Below are positions 45,236 through 57,369 of a DNA stretch of 64,000 bases, in pieces (position 1 is the stretch's first letter; every line of letters begins with the position of its first letter). The stretch is from Carettochelys insculpta (Eukaryota; Chordata; Testudines; Carettochelyidae). Both the position numbers and the translations under genes were made by a program. The DNA lies in assembly GCF_033958435.1 (NCBI RefSeq), contig NC_134139.1:200243501-200307500 (forward strand), read 5' to 3'. The notes under the pieces were generated by a model, which searched no databases, was not told where the DNA came from, and worked only from the letters and a program-made list of their open reading frames with translations.

Positions 45236-46050
45236 AACAACCATATTGGGTCAGACCAAAGGTCCATCTATCCCAGTATCCTGTCTTCTGACAGTCACCA
45301 ATACCAGATGCCCCAGACGGAAAGAACAGAACAGTGATCCTTCCCCTGTCACCCATTCCCCTCTTCTGGCAAACAGAGGCTAGAGACACTATGACCATGT
45401 CTAAACTGCCACAAAACTTCAAAATGGCCATGCAAATGGCCAAATCGAAGATTACAATGAGGTGCTGAAATGCATATTCAGTGCCTCATTAGCATGCTGT
45501 GTGCCATGGCACTTTGAAATTGCTACTTTCCGCTCCCGCACGGTTTGCCCAGACAGAGGTCCTTTTCAAAAGGACCCTACCAACTTTGAAATCCACTTAT
45601 TCCTATCAGCTCATAGGAATAAGGGGATTTTGAAGTTGGTGGGGTCCTCTCGAAAAGGACCCTCGTCTGGACGAGCCGCGGGGGAGTGAAAAGAGGCAGT
45701 TTTGAAGTGCTGTGGCCGGCGGGATGCTAATGAGGCGCGGAATATGCATTTCAGCGCCCCATTAGTAATCTTCGATTTGGCCATTTGCATCGCCATTTCG
45801 AAGTTTTGTGTCAGTGTAGACATAGCCTATGTGTATTTATCTTGGCTAATAGCCATTGGTGGACCTATTCTTCACAGAGTTATCTAGGGTTTGGTTTTGT
45901 TTTTTGGTTGGTTGGTTGGACCAGTTATTGTCCTGACCTTCACAACATCCTCTGGCCAGGAGTTCTAAAATACTTCTTTTTGTTTGTTTTAACCCTATTA
46001 ATTTCATTTGGTGACTCCTGCAATACACTTTCTTTAGGCTCCCTGTAAGA
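45236..46050 (-). mobile_element. CR1-like LINE 3' end, antisense, split by a MITE
   Basis: CCATATTGGGTCAGACCAAAGGTCC to CAAACAGAGGCTAGAGACAC, then after the MITE GGCTAATAGCCATTGGTGG and ACAACATCCTCTGGCCAGGAG. It is the same family and order as 590-1060. Confidence 0.8.
45393..45827. mobile_element. MITE, 435 bp, TAT target duplication, inside the LINE
   Basis: The ends GACCATGTCTAAACTGCCACA and TGTGTCAGTGTAGACATAGCC are flanked by TAT on both sides. The interior is an almost full palindrome with the same order of blocks as 62841-63276 (CTTCGAAATGG, GCGCCTCATTAGCAT, CTTATTCCTAT). Confidence 0.85.
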
Positions 46051-46604
46051 CACCAAATAAATAATTGCATTAGAGTTTTCAGAGTCATCATATATTTGTA
46101 AAAATACTCACAAATTTGAAGAATTTCTTGGATTTTACCACACAACAATATTGAAACAGAAAATCACACTGGGGACTGCCTTTTTTCACAATTTATCTTC
46201 CAGTCAGAGAGCAGAAATAAAATAGCAGAAGCCTAGTCACACACCAAATATGATAAACAGCAAAAGTCTTAAGGCAGAGTTTGTGAAGCAAAGAGTTTGC
46301 AAAGAAACCCCCAGGGCGGGGGAAAAAGTGGGTTCAGGCTATCCAGTGAGTACATATAAATAATACAAATACACTTGCAGAAATCAGGAGGGGTTTGCAA
46401 ATTACCTGCAGACAGAAAATAGAGCTGGAAGTGGGAGGAGTTTCATTTGCAATGAATAATTCAACCAGTGGAAGAATCCCTAGCAGAAAAATACTGGGAA
46501 GGTGTTAGGGAGTAACTTTCCTTTGCTACTTCTGGCGTTGTACTTCCTGCCTGTGGGATAAGTAGAGGAAAACGTCATTCCAAAGGGCTGTTTGTAGTGC
46601 TGTT

Positions 46605-46830
46605 GTAGTGGTGTCAAGGTATTAGAGAGACAAGGTTGTGAGGTAATGTTTTATTGGACCCACATCTGTTCACGAGAGAGACAAGCTTTCGAGCTACAAG
46701 GATCTCTTTCTCGGGTCCTAAAGAAGAGCTTTGTGTTGTTCAAAAGCACGTTTCTCATACCAACAGAAGATGGTTCAGTAAAAGACATTACTTCACCCCC
46801 CTTGTCATTCTGCAGGGCGATTCATCTCCA
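46605..46830. mobile_element. Fold-back retroelement tail (diverged)
   Basis: The first half reads GTAATGTTTTATTGGACCCACATCTGTTC...GACAAGCTTTCGAGCTAC. The second half contains the inverted counterpart CTCATACCAACAGAAGATGG...AAAGACATTAC. Both are ends of one common reptilian repeat. Confidence 0.6.
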
Positions 46831-47844
46831 CAACTGCTGACTTCACTTCAAAGACGTTTTCTCCAAGCCTTCATCCTGCAATATTACTGATTCCATTTCA
46901 CAGAGAAAGTGCCAAGGACAAAAATATAACAAAGACAAGTAGCAACTGTCTATGCACTAAAAACTAAGGCACTAGTCCACACAGTAGAATGTGGTTTTCT
47001 ACCACTCCTCTCATACTCAATACAATGTAACTTTGGTCAAGTATTTTTCATATAAACTGCATCTCAAACCACTTTACAAAGCTGAATAACAAAGAGCAGG
47101 CAGGGGGGTGGGATAAAATACAGAAAGCACAGTGCTATGACATTATGGAGTGAATTAAAGCCTAAAGGTACAAATCTGGGGGGGGCTGCAGTCCCCTCTG
47201 TCCCCCACCATTTTGTGCCCTGAGGGAGGGCTTAGGCCTCAGGCAGCCCTGGACTGGTGGGATGGGCATGCCCCTAGCCAGCCTCTTTAACCTGCCTGGC
47301 AGCCTATTGCTTAGTGCAGCAGCCTGCAGGACAACTCTAGGAACCCTGTCTGGGAACACAGCAGCACTCTCCCTACACTGAGGTGCACCGGCTTACTTTC
47401 ACCTCTGCTGGAGACCTGGGATTTTGCAGGGCCACAGGGTAGGAAGCTCCATCCAAATGTAATGAGTGTGATTTTTGCAAGGGACAATGCAAGAGGAGTG
47501 ATGGTGCAGATGAGGACTTCACTGGAAACAGACACAAGGGAGTTGTGCACATTGGCAGTTAACAAGTCTAAGTGGCAGATTTGCGGAGCTGAATTTGGGG
47601 GGGCAACAGAAGGAGAATATAGGGGTCAGGATGCCCCCAAGGGTGTCAAATGTCAGAGGGATAAAAGCAAAGTAAACGTGTTCACATCCAATGGCCTAAG
47701 AGCTGTCCTCAATAGCAATGACTTATTGAAGCTGGGCCTTTCTGAATGAAATTGCACAAAGTTGGAGAAGCAATATCTGAGTGCACAATGGCTGTTCTAT
47801 TTGCCAGCAGGGCCACTAACATGCCAATAGCTAACTCATTCTTA

Positions 47845-48134
47845 GGCCTGGTCTACAATAAGGGAGAAAGTCAAATTAAAATACGCAACACCAGCTATGT
47901 GAACAGCATAGCTGGAGTCAACATACCTTCAGCTGAATTTCTTTGGTGTCCCCACAGTGGGAGGTCAATGAGAGAAACTCTCCCAGTGACAGCTCTACTC
48001 CTTGAGCCCCCATGGGGTCAAGTGGAAGGGTGCTGTCAGCAATTGATTCAGTAGGTCCTTAGCAGAACCACTAAATCAAACCCCAGAAGATGGATCTCTT
48101 GGAGCATTGATTTCTGGGTAAGTGTAGACAAGCC
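47845..48134. mobile_element. MITE, 290 bp
   Basis: The ends GGCCTGGTCTACAAT and AAGTGTAGACAAGCC are flanked by TTA and TTC. The interior includes CCAGCTATGTGAACAGCATAGCTGGAGTC, a local palindrome. Confidence 0.7.
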
Positions 48135-48236
48135 TTCAGAGAAAGTGTTTGAAGATAGGTTGGTGATCAGCCTCTATTTTTGCCTTGAAGAAGAAAAGTG
48201 TAGCTCTGTCACATTTTCCTTCAGCTAATAGTCTCA

Positions 48237-48552
48237 GGCTATGTCTACATGGCATCCCCTGTACAATCTACAAGGTATCCCAAAATAGCTACTCCATGTC
48301 TTTCACATGCACACATAATTTCAAAACAGTTTTTGAAATAACGTCATGCTATTTCAGCATCCCTGTACTCCTCATTGCAGGACAAATAAGGGATGCCTCA
48401 AAATAGCACATTATTTTGACAGTTGGTGCCATTGAGACAGTGCCAAATGCCGAAATATCCTATTTCAAACTAAACTCGAAATAAGTTACGCCATTTGCAT
48501 AGCACAAATTGAATAGCTTATTTCAAGTTTAGGCTGTCATGTAGATATAGCC
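48237..48552. mobile_element. MITE, 316 bp, TCA target duplication
   Basis: The ends GGCTATGTCTACATGGCA and TGTCATGTAGATATAGCC are flanked by TCA on both sides. The interior is AT-rich with AAAATAGC/GCTATTT motifs. Confidence 0.8.
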
Positions 48553-49572
48553 TCAGAGACCTAAGTGCTTCTCATGGACCAGATGGGTATCCTCCTCTTG
48601 GAGAATTGTATTAAATCAGGGAGATTTTACACATTTAAATGCTGTCCTGAAGAAGGTTGTCCTTAAGTACATGCTTAATGCTTTCCCAAATCAGAGCCAA
48701 AAGAGACTATTTCATGATAGAAGGGTGTTCTTGTCTCCTTCCTCTGAAATTCCAGGAGTGCCAATGTTTCCAATACGAAAAAGGAATTTGATACAATATC
48801 ACCCTGATTCAAAGGATGTCACCCATTATCACCCCATTTCCAAAGTGCCAGCAGTCAGTATAAATCAATGCCTTGATGGATTTTGGGCTCACAATCTTCC
48901 AATGATGGCTTTCTTTAGTGGGCATCTACTACCAAACTTCACACCCGTGGAAAGTGGGTATAAGATGCTGCTAACAGAATAACCATTTTCACAAGGATCA
49001 GGGCACTGGAAAGTCTGGCTCCCTAAGCCATCCTCTCTCATAGACATCACTGGGAGGTGGTGTCAGTATCTGCCTTCCTTCCCTCTTTTACTGGTAACAG
49101 TATCACCATTATTATTCATTTTCCTCCTTTTATTGAGTGAACCTCATCAATATTTAGCACTGCCATAAAAAGGTGGCAGCTGACAGAATGCCAAGCCATG
49201 TGTGATTTTACTCTATTCACTGCAATCCAGGCTTGCAGCAAGTCCACGTATGTATGCGTACATCTGTGTGTCCGCGTCCGCAACCATTATCTACCATGTT
49301 TAAATACTTGTATACAAATGTTCCAAAGTTGAGCAGTGCTGACACTTAATGGAACAAAACACTTTTTTGTTCATTCAAATCATTTTTAATGAAAAATGTC
49401 CTTTCTTGGGAAATAAAGTTTTATAGAGGGAAAAAGACTTCAAAATCTTCTGATTTTTTTCCGTGAAAAACCCAAAGTGCCAAATATTTTTATTTGGGTT
49501 TTCTCCCCTTTCTCTTTTCCCCCATTTCTCCTGGAAGACAATGAAACTAAGGGAGAAAGTAAAGGGGGAAAA

Positions 49573-49671
49573 GACCAGCTGGTCATGGGGCACTGGTATG
49601 ACTAGCAGTGGCTCTAGAAATTCCAAATGTTGAAGGCTACCTTCCTGGAGCTCTGTGACTCTTTGGTGGGA
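49573..49671 (+). pseudogene. PIF/Harbinger-type transposase fragment, plus strand
   Basis: The plus strand reads DQLVMGHWYD, stop, QWL, stop, KFQMLKATFLELCDSLVG. This is the block just before the catalytic domain of HARBI1-like transposases (WDDxxWLxxFRMxKxTFxELC). Two in-frame stops make it dead. It is the inverted counterpart of the fragment at 49690-49975, with only about 20 bp between them. Confidence 0.6.
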
Positions 49672-49689
49672 TAACCCCCACCTCCTCAC

Positions 49690-49975
49690 TATGCAGAGAT
49701 GGCCGCCAGAGAGTGTGTTACCTCCATGAAGAGGGCCCCACTAAGCCCTAAGCGGGAGCTGTCAGGGGAGATGACAGAGGGTGACTGCGGCCCACTTCTC
49801 CACAAAGATGGAGGGTGCAGCCAGGTGTCCTGTCTCCAGGGGGTGGGGGTGAGCCAGGCATAGAGCTCCAGGAAGGTGGCCTTCCACATTCAGAAGCTCT
49901 GGTGCCAGTGCTGGTCATCCCACTGCCCTGTGACCAACCAGTCCCACTGGTCAGAACTGGTGTGGTACCTCCAGA
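49690..49975 (-). pseudogene. PIF/Harbinger-type transposase fragment, minus strand
   Basis: The minus strand reads WDWLVTGQWDDQHWHQSF, a stop, then MWKATFLELYAWLTPTPWRQDTWLHPP and, after frame damage, SGALFMEVTHSLAAI. This follows HARBI1-like proteins (WDDQxWLxxFRMxKATFxELC...GVSxxTVGAVFMEV). The region up to 50300 is GC-rich, and its right flank (50340-50507) matches the right end of the MITE at 42796-43240. The large overlapping ORFs of 149-156 codons here are shadows. Confidence 0.6.
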
Positions 49976-50339
49976 GCAGTCTGTGTGCCTGGGAGGATGG
50001 GGGTGCAGGAGTGAATGTCCTGCAGCCAGGGCAAGGTCCTCGCAGCTGGCCTTGGACTCAGCCTCCACAAGGAATAGGAGGGTGGCTGTCAGAAGTTCAG
50101 TAGCTGCTGCAGCTTCTCTATGTGGAGCCACTGCAAGCCTGGGGGCAGATCTGGTGGCATGGCTCCCGGGAACCAGCTGTGTTGCCCACAAAGATCTGTC
50201 CCTCAGGAAGGTAGGCATGCCTGCAGCAAAGGCAGGAAGTGGATGTCTGGGAGGTTCCCTTTAAGGGCACCTCTCACCAGGGCTCCCAGAACAAAGTGGT
50301 GACTTGCAACCCTATTCCGCATGGTTCTGGGTGGCAATT

Positions 50340-50507
50340 GTCCTGATACAGTGGCCAGGTAATCCGGCCACTTTCTGTCAGAGCAGATCACTCTTTTGAT
50401 ACACCTTGTGGTCTGGAGGCAATCTGTCAATGGAAGTTTTGTTGCAAGGTATCTTCTGACACAAACTTCTGTTGACAAATCCCTGTAATCTGGACACAAC
50501 CTCTGTC
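50340..50507. mobile_element. MITE-type right end beside the transposase fragment
   Basis: CAGTGGCCAGGTAATCCGGCCAC, CTTCTGACACAAACTTCTGTTG and CTGTAATCTGGACACAACC align with the right end of 42796-43240 (GGCTGCTCTC, TTCTTCTGACAGTAACTTCTGTC, GCAATGTAGACCTAGCC). Confidence 0.55.
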
Positions 50508-51103
50508 TTTCTGCTAGCTTTTTCTTTTGAAAACAAAGCATTTGATAGAAATATGAGTGGAGGGGAAAATAGCTGTGTAATGACCAGGTATCATGGCTAG
50601 AAACAGGTAGACTTGCTCTTTGAAGATAGGCAGACACTGGTTACAAAGCCACCATGATTTATCAAAGTTCTTCCTCACTGAAAGGACTGCACTACAAACA
50701 CTGAAGAGTGCTGAAAAATAGATGACTCTGTAGAGCTCCTTAATTATTGAAATTCATTTTTAATAATTAACTGAGCTCAGGTCAGAAAAATAAATCCTGA
50801 GATTTGAAGCAACAGTCCCAGAGTTAAAGGGACAATCAGACACTTAATTTTGTTGAAGGAAAAGCGGGAAGAAAATGTTCTATTAAGCCAAAGTAATTAA
50901 TAGACATGTTTTTAAATAGTGAATTCTGAGAAGCACAGCATGATGCTACTACAGGTGAACCAGGGATGAAATTAACCACAAAGCCATATGTTACAGTGGA
51001 TTAAATCATGAAGCTAGGCTGAAGGAAAAGTTCAGCTCCAAACCAGACACTGTTTCCGACAGGTTGGTCTGTTTCCGCAAAAATGAGGAGTTCTGTAGCA
51101 ACT

Positions 51104-51680
51104 TAAGCTAAAGCCACACAACAAAGTTATTTTGAGGTAACAGCTATTATTTCAAAATAACTTTGCAAGCAGCCACACCCTATGGACAAGTAACAGAGAG
51201 TAAGCCGTGCTAGTCTATATACTATCAAAAAAAAAAACAGTCAAGTAGCACTTTAAAGACTAGCAAAATAGTTTATTAGGTGGGTCTGTCCCACGAAAGC
51301 TCACCTAATAAACTATTTTGCTAGTCTTTAAAGTGCTACTTGACTGCTTTTTGTTTTCCTATGTACAAGCTATTTCAAAATAAAATTGAAATAGCAGGTG
51401 CGCTATTTTGAATTTTGTAAAGCTCTTTGCAGGAGGAACAGTTCCTATCTCAAAATAGTTATTTCAATATGGCACTGTTAAGACATGGAATAGCGCTATT
51501 TCCAATAAGCCATAAAGGCGTCCAACAGCTCTATTTCAAAATAGGCACCAAGTGTCCAGACGTGCTCTTTCAAAATACCTTTCAGATATTGCAAAATGCA
51601 TTATTGTGTGTAGCTGTGTTATTTTGAAATAAGCTATTTTGGAATACTTATTCCAGAATGGATTGTTTCAAAATAATGCT
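51104..51680. mobile_element. AT-rich MITE split by a fold-back insertion
   Basis: TATTTCAAAATAAC/GTTATTTTGAAATAAG palindromes occur on both sides of the insertion at 51191-51359. The terminal GTCTACA-type ends are decayed. Confidence 0.5.
51191..51359. mobile_element. Inverted retroelement tail with perfect 44-bp fold-back
   Basis: Positions 51239-51282 and 51302-51345 are perfect reverse complements around a 19-nt spacer. The insertion is flanked by TATGGACAAG (51181-51190) and TATGTACAAG (51360-51369), a 10-bp duplication with one mismatch. The sequence is of the 30085 tail type. Confidence 0.8.
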
Positions 51681-52888
51681 GATTCTCCAGCTGCTTGCAG
51701 TCTTCTACAGTTGTGCAAAGAGAGAGTGTAAAATGCTACCCTTGGATTACATTAACATTTCCACCTCAACACTCCATCTGCCTGTCTCAGTAGTATCCTA
51801 TAGGTAAAATCCTTAACACCTTTAGACAATTAGCTCCAGGAAAACCATTAGGGCAGATCCTGAGCCCTCTGAAGTCAAAAAGAGTTTGCCATTGATTTAA
51901 TGAGAGAAGGACCTTGTCTTTGTGGAACTGTCTTACAGTAGAAGACTTAGATCCTACCACACCATCCTTATCCATGTGCAGAATATGCAGCTGTGTAGGG
52001 CACCTGAAAATTTGGGGCACCACTGGGTATTAATGTCCACCCACACACCTCTTCCTTTTCCTGTTTTGTGGCTCTGCTTCCTCTGGTACGGCTCAAGTTA
52101 ACTTAAAAGTGAAAACGCCTGCCAGACCTATGAGCAGGACACTGAACCGGTAAAGGAGCCATTCAACTCATTATAAAACCATTTTACAGGCATTGCCAAC
52201 CCCAGGTACATACTGCCAGTTTCTAAATTTATTGTGTTAATTGACAAGACTTTAGTTTAAAATTTGCTTTAAAAATATCTCAGTGTGTTGCTCAAGTTTA
52301 TAAAATCTCATTTCTAAAAGAATAGCCCCCCACCCCACCCCTGGCTGCCATTGGGCATAGGAGCACCAGTTTAATAGTACTCCATAGGCCCCATAAATCC
52401 TAAGGATGACCCTATGGATGCCAAAGTATGTAGGCATGTGCATGACATTAAGCAGGTGATTAAGTCCATTCTTAAGTGCTTTAAAGCAATAAATGTGCTT
52501 AACTCAGTGGGACTACTCATGTCTCTAATGCAGGCCCACCAACAGGGAGCAGCGTGTGCAAAGGGGGCACCTTCACAGGGCCCCAGAGCTCTGGCTGCTG
52601 CTGCTACTTCAGAATGAGTGGTGACCAGAGCTCTGGGACCCTTAGAAACACCAGAGCCACCACTATGCCTGGCTCCGGCGGGGAGGATGGCACCACAGTG
52701 CAAACACTGCTAAAGGCTGACTGCCCTAGGCTCCAACATTTCCACCCTTGGGCCCACCCCTGCCAGAGGGGTGCAGATCCAAGCTTCCCTCTCTTCTTGC
52801 CCACAGTGGCTGTTAGCTTCACTGCTCTAATGATAAGTGACAGGCAAATTGGGTGAGATAATCTCTTTCTACTGACCCACCTCTGTTA

Positions 52889-53277
52889 GGCTGTGTCTAC
52901 ACCATCACCCTCCTTTGAAGGCAGGATGGTAATTAGCTTGTTGGGAGTTTACTAATGAAGTGCTGCCATGCATACGCGTCACTCCATTAAGCAAATCCCC
53001 CCCTCACCCCCCCCCCCGTGGCAACTTCGAAGTTTTAAACTTCGAAGTACTGGCTCACATCTGGCTGCAGCGCACCCACTGGTACTTTGAAGAGCTGGGG
53101 CAACTTCGAAGTTCCTTTACTCTTCAAAGTTTTGACGTGAGCCGATACTTCAAAGTTGCTACGGGGGGAATTTGCTTAATGAAGTGCTGCGTATGCACGG
53201 CAGCACTTCATTACTAAACTCCCAACACCCTAATTACCATCCTTCCTTCGAAGGAGGGTGGTAGTGTAGACAAGCCC
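52889..53277. mobile_element. MITE, 389 bp, TTA target duplication
   Basis: The ends GGCTGTGTCTACACCATCACC and GGTGGTAGTGTAGACAAGCCC are flanked by TTA on both sides. The interior has CTTCGAAGTT palindromes and a C-run (about 53000-53018). Confidence 0.85.
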
Positions 53278-53744
53278 TTAATGAAAAGAACAAGCTTTTA
53301 AGATGCACAGAGCTCTTTTTCAGTTCTGGAAAAAAGTCATCAAATGCCACAACTAAATTCAAGATGGGATAAAATGTTGAAGCACTGGGGATTAACACAT
53401 GTTGCAGGAGACTATTCAAAACAAAGTGGGAAATTAACACCTCTACGAAGGACAAAGGAGAATAATGTTGTGATGAGCCATAAGGCAGTGTCTCTGTTGA
53501 GCCCATGATTTGGGCATTCAGAGAGTTACAAATTTAAGATCCTAAATATAAAAAGTGCCTGATTTTCAGGGATTTCGAATACCTGCAGCTCCCTTTAATT
53601 TCAGTGGTATTCCTGTGGCAAGGTGTGAAAAAAATCAGCCTATTTTAAGTGCCCAATGAAGTCCTAACTTTAGGCAGCCAACTCTGAACATGCAAAGTCA
53701 AGTCAATTCTTAAGTATCTGGGAGATCTTCAGAAGGGCCTAAAT

Positions 53745-54273
53745 CAGCATTTTTTTAAACTTTTTGAGATCGCGGAGTACCAAACAATAATATTTGTCAT
53801 GCAGAACATCTATGATGGTACTGGTTCCTCACCAGTTGTATTTTCACTCACTTCTGGCTGTCTAAAAAGAAATGTATATTACTCTGTTTCCTCATATGCG
53901 TGGAAATAATAAATTCAGTCACTCATCTCACACCATACACATGCAGTGGCTGATATCAAGCAGCTGACTGACAGCACAGCCACCCTAGCACATGTGCCAC
54001 ACATCATTGCTAGTTTCAAAGCTGCCATACAGATAGGAGAAGAAGATTAGAGGACAAACAAGGCTAGTCCAATATTAGTCAACCTCGCTGTGTTGCCAGA
54101 TTATTCCTGGTCTCGCAAGATGTAGAAATAAAATTGTTTCAGTGTTTTCCATTATCATCATAAAACGGTTATTTATTGTAAAACTTTGAATTATTTTTCC
54201 AAATGCTCGTGGCACACCTGTGAGTTGTTCCGGGAACACCAGTGTTCCATGGAACATAGTTTAAGATATACTG
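53745..54273. mobile_element. hAT-like non-autonomous element, 529 bp, 8-bp duplication
   Basis: It starts CAGCATTTTTTTAAACTTTTTGAG and ends CATAGTTTAAGATATACTG. Flanks GCCTAAAT and GCTGAAAT match at 6 of 8 positions, as expected for an old hAT insertion. Confidence 0.7.
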
Positions 54274-54699
54274 GCTGAAATTACTCTGGAATTTGACTTC
54301 CTTTGTCATTAGACACTTTTGAAAATTCTAATCATCCTGATTATGTCTTTAAAAAAAAAAAAAAGGTATAAGTCTCCCATAGACTGAATGCAGAGATAGC
54401 AGTGTTCTTCCTTATATCACTAATTCATCCCTGGTCTCATTTATAAAACTGATCACATGCCCAGCCTTCCTGCCAGTCTCTCAGCCTGTCAGGAAAGAAA
54501 AGAAAATATATATATCTAAAAGCTGTATTGATCTCAGCTGTGAAACAGCATCAGAGCCCACTTTTCCTCCCAGTGAAACGCTGCACCAAATAGAACTCTT
54601 TTTAAAGAGTCTTTCCTTTCAGGGAGGGATGCCTGAGGAAGGAGTGTATTTTTATTTGACTTTATTATTAACCTAGGGGGATAAATCCATTTTTTCTGA

Positions 54700-54701
<2 letters not shown>

Positions 54702-54756
<55 letters not shown>
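54702..54756. repeat. (TA)n(CA)n microsatellite
   Basis: A run of about 20 TA units continues directly into eight CA units. Confidence 0.95.
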
Positions 54757-55249
54757 TTCTAACTTAAAACAAAGTGCCACCACTGGTAATGCCAAAAGAG
54801 ACCAGGATTGATACCAACAACTCAGGCTGAGTGTTTGACGTGCATTATTTATAGGAAACCAGCCGAGGTACCCCGCATAGCTCCGGTCTTTAACTAAAGG
54901 AATTTTTTGAAAATAAGTGAAAAAATGTACATGCTTTTTCCATTGGTAATATCTTTTTCAAAAATGAAGACAAATGAAGGCTGGAGCAAGGGTGAGGAGA
55001 TACAGGGGTGGGTTGGTTAGGACAGAAGGTTACGGGGCTGAAGACAGGGTGCAGAAGACAAGTGGGGAGGGGGGTCAGCACTTAAGGCAGAGGTCTCAGG
55101 ATAGGGAGCTGGAAGTGGAGTGGGCAACTACCAAGGCCACCTGTAAGACTGGTGCTACTCCAGCAGCTGCTCCTTCCAGAGGGCAAGGAAAGCTCTCCCC
55201 AGCCAGTGGCTACTCCTGAGCGGGCTGGAGCACCTCTCCCTGCCCAGCA

Positions 55250-55880
55250 GCTCCTCCTCAGAGGGCGGGATCCAGGATTGAGTCTGGCCTTGGCCTCCAG
55301 CTGCCCCTCTGCCCTATAGTGGGCAGCATTTTGGAGGCAGCCCCCAGCCTGCTGCTGCCTGCCAGGCCTGCAGTTGCTATAGAGGGTCTCTGCTTGGAGT
55401 AGTGGCCGCCCTGTCCTGCAGCCAGTTGGGTGTGAGGCAGCATTCTGAGGGCTGACCCTGGCCCCGGGCCCTGCACTGGTCTAGGGAGGCAGAACTTTGG
55501 GGACCATCCCCAGCTTCCAATGCTCCCCTACATCCTGCAGCCTGTTTGGTGGGGTGCTCCAGGGTCTGGCCAGGCTCCAGGGGCTGCCCCCCAACCTCCA
55601 GCACCCCCTGTGGCCTATTGGCTGTCTGGGGGGACCAGATTGCCTGGGTGGGGCCAGTTTGCGGGGGCTGCTTCCCTTTCCAGCTGTCCACAGCTGCAGC
55701 AGACACCCCTCCCTCCCCACAGCCTGCAGGCTGTCTGGGTGGGATGAGGTTTCAGGGGCTGCCTCTGGCCTCCAACACCCCCTCCAATGGCCTGCAGACT
55801 GTCTGGGGTCTGCTCCCCCTTCAGCAACTCCCTCTGTGGTCTGCAGACTCTCCATGGGAGCGCAGGTTCTGGCTTTGGGG
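55250..55880. repeat. GC-rich tandem repeat, about 80-95-bp degenerate unit
   Basis: About seven units share CAGGGGCTGCC, CTCCAGCACCCCCT and GGCCTGCAGGCTGTCTGGG. The long open frames on both strands here (196 codons plus, 208 codons minus) arise from the repeat and lack known domains. Confidence 0.7.
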
Positions 55881-57369
55881 TAGGGGAGATACTTATCCCA
55901 TCTTTGTGGCAGGCAAGATGGCAGAGCCCTGGCCTCTCTTTGGTTTCTGCAGCTGCCACCAGTGGGCACTCTCAGTACCACGTCCCTCCTGTCTGTGCTC
56001 CTCCCTGTCATCTCCCTTTCTGTCTTCTGGAAAACAGCCTCTTCCCAGCACTTCCCATTTTCCAAGCACAACCAAACCCATAAGGGTACAAGGAAGCTGC
56101 ATACCAAATTTTACGAGCATAGCTCTCACAGTTTAATAGAAGAAGTTCTTGAACAAACATAGCATTGACATATAAATGGACGGACACACTCTAAAATATA
56201 CAGGTAAGATTAAACAGCCCCACCAGAGATCAGGACCTACATCATGATAGATACTCTTCACACGAACAATGGCCTGATCCAAAGCTGACTGAAGTTGGAT
56301 TAAGAGGACAGCATTGAAACTGCCTGGATAACCAAACTTACAAATGATGAGAAGGATAAATTTAAAAAGAGCACAATAACTTAAGACCCTTGGTTAGAGA
56401 AGAACATCCTTCAGCAGACATATTGCCTGCCAGTTGCAGAGCAACTTGATGCAGCATTCATATTATCAGGCAAGACTGCAGGCAAACCAGAAAGAACAAG
56501 GAGATCCAGGTACACCAAAAACATCATGTGGCAGACTGACGTCCAAAGGAGAGAAGTTTTGCAACTCTTTCATGGTTGAAAAAGTTGGAAGGTGATAGTC
56601 AACAACGTGCATATCATTTGAAGAAGAAAGAGTCTGTTTAAATGGCTAAGGTTGCTTAATATTAACTTTCCCGTGACCTTCCTTTGTCCTAAGTATAACG
56701 ACTGTGCTCCCTCTTCCATACCACACTATCTTTGCACAACAAGGAATAATTAATGTGTCACTGCACACACCCTATCTGTTTCATGATGACCAGTGCCATC
56801 TGGGATGCCCCAAAAGGGACACCATACCACAGAAAAGAAAGTAATTCTCCCAGTATGCTCCCTGTTCAGCTGTGGGTCCCTTAAAAGCAGAAAAAAGTAA
56901 ATACATTGATCAGGACTAGCAAGAGTAGGAAAGGACAAATAAGGCTGGCGGAAAAAAGCACATTGTTTTATGAGACATTTCACAAACTTTCTTATTTTTG
57001 CAAGCTTACACAAAAACCTGTTTTTCAGTAAAAAATGAAACCAAAACTGAAAAAAAAATAAAATGTTTGCTTTTCATATGACACTTCTAGTAAACTACTA
57101 TATTTTTAAAAATTACCTAAAACTGAATTTTACTGAAAACTTTAGTAAATTATTTCTTTCCAGTTTTTTTCCCTCAAAAAGGGGAAATTTTAACCAAATA
57201 TTTTTAAAAAATTATGAAAGATAGGAGAATAATTTTCCAAGGGAAAGGGATGAAATTTGAACATTGAAAATGACAATGTATAAAACTCTAGTAAAAGGTC
57301 ACATTTAAATATTGTCACTACACTGAGAAAATAGGGCCTTTGGATAGTTATCTTAGGTGTTTGTACATG

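Noticed and set aside
49748..50264. Overlapping ORFs of 156 (minus) and 149 (plus) codons
   Set aside because: These are out-of-frame shadows of decayed Harbinger-like transposase sequence and its GC-rich flank.
55481..56107. A 208-codon minus-strand ORF and overlapping plus-strand ORFs
   Set aside because: Most of it is a GC-rich tandem repeat, both strands are open, and no domain is visible.
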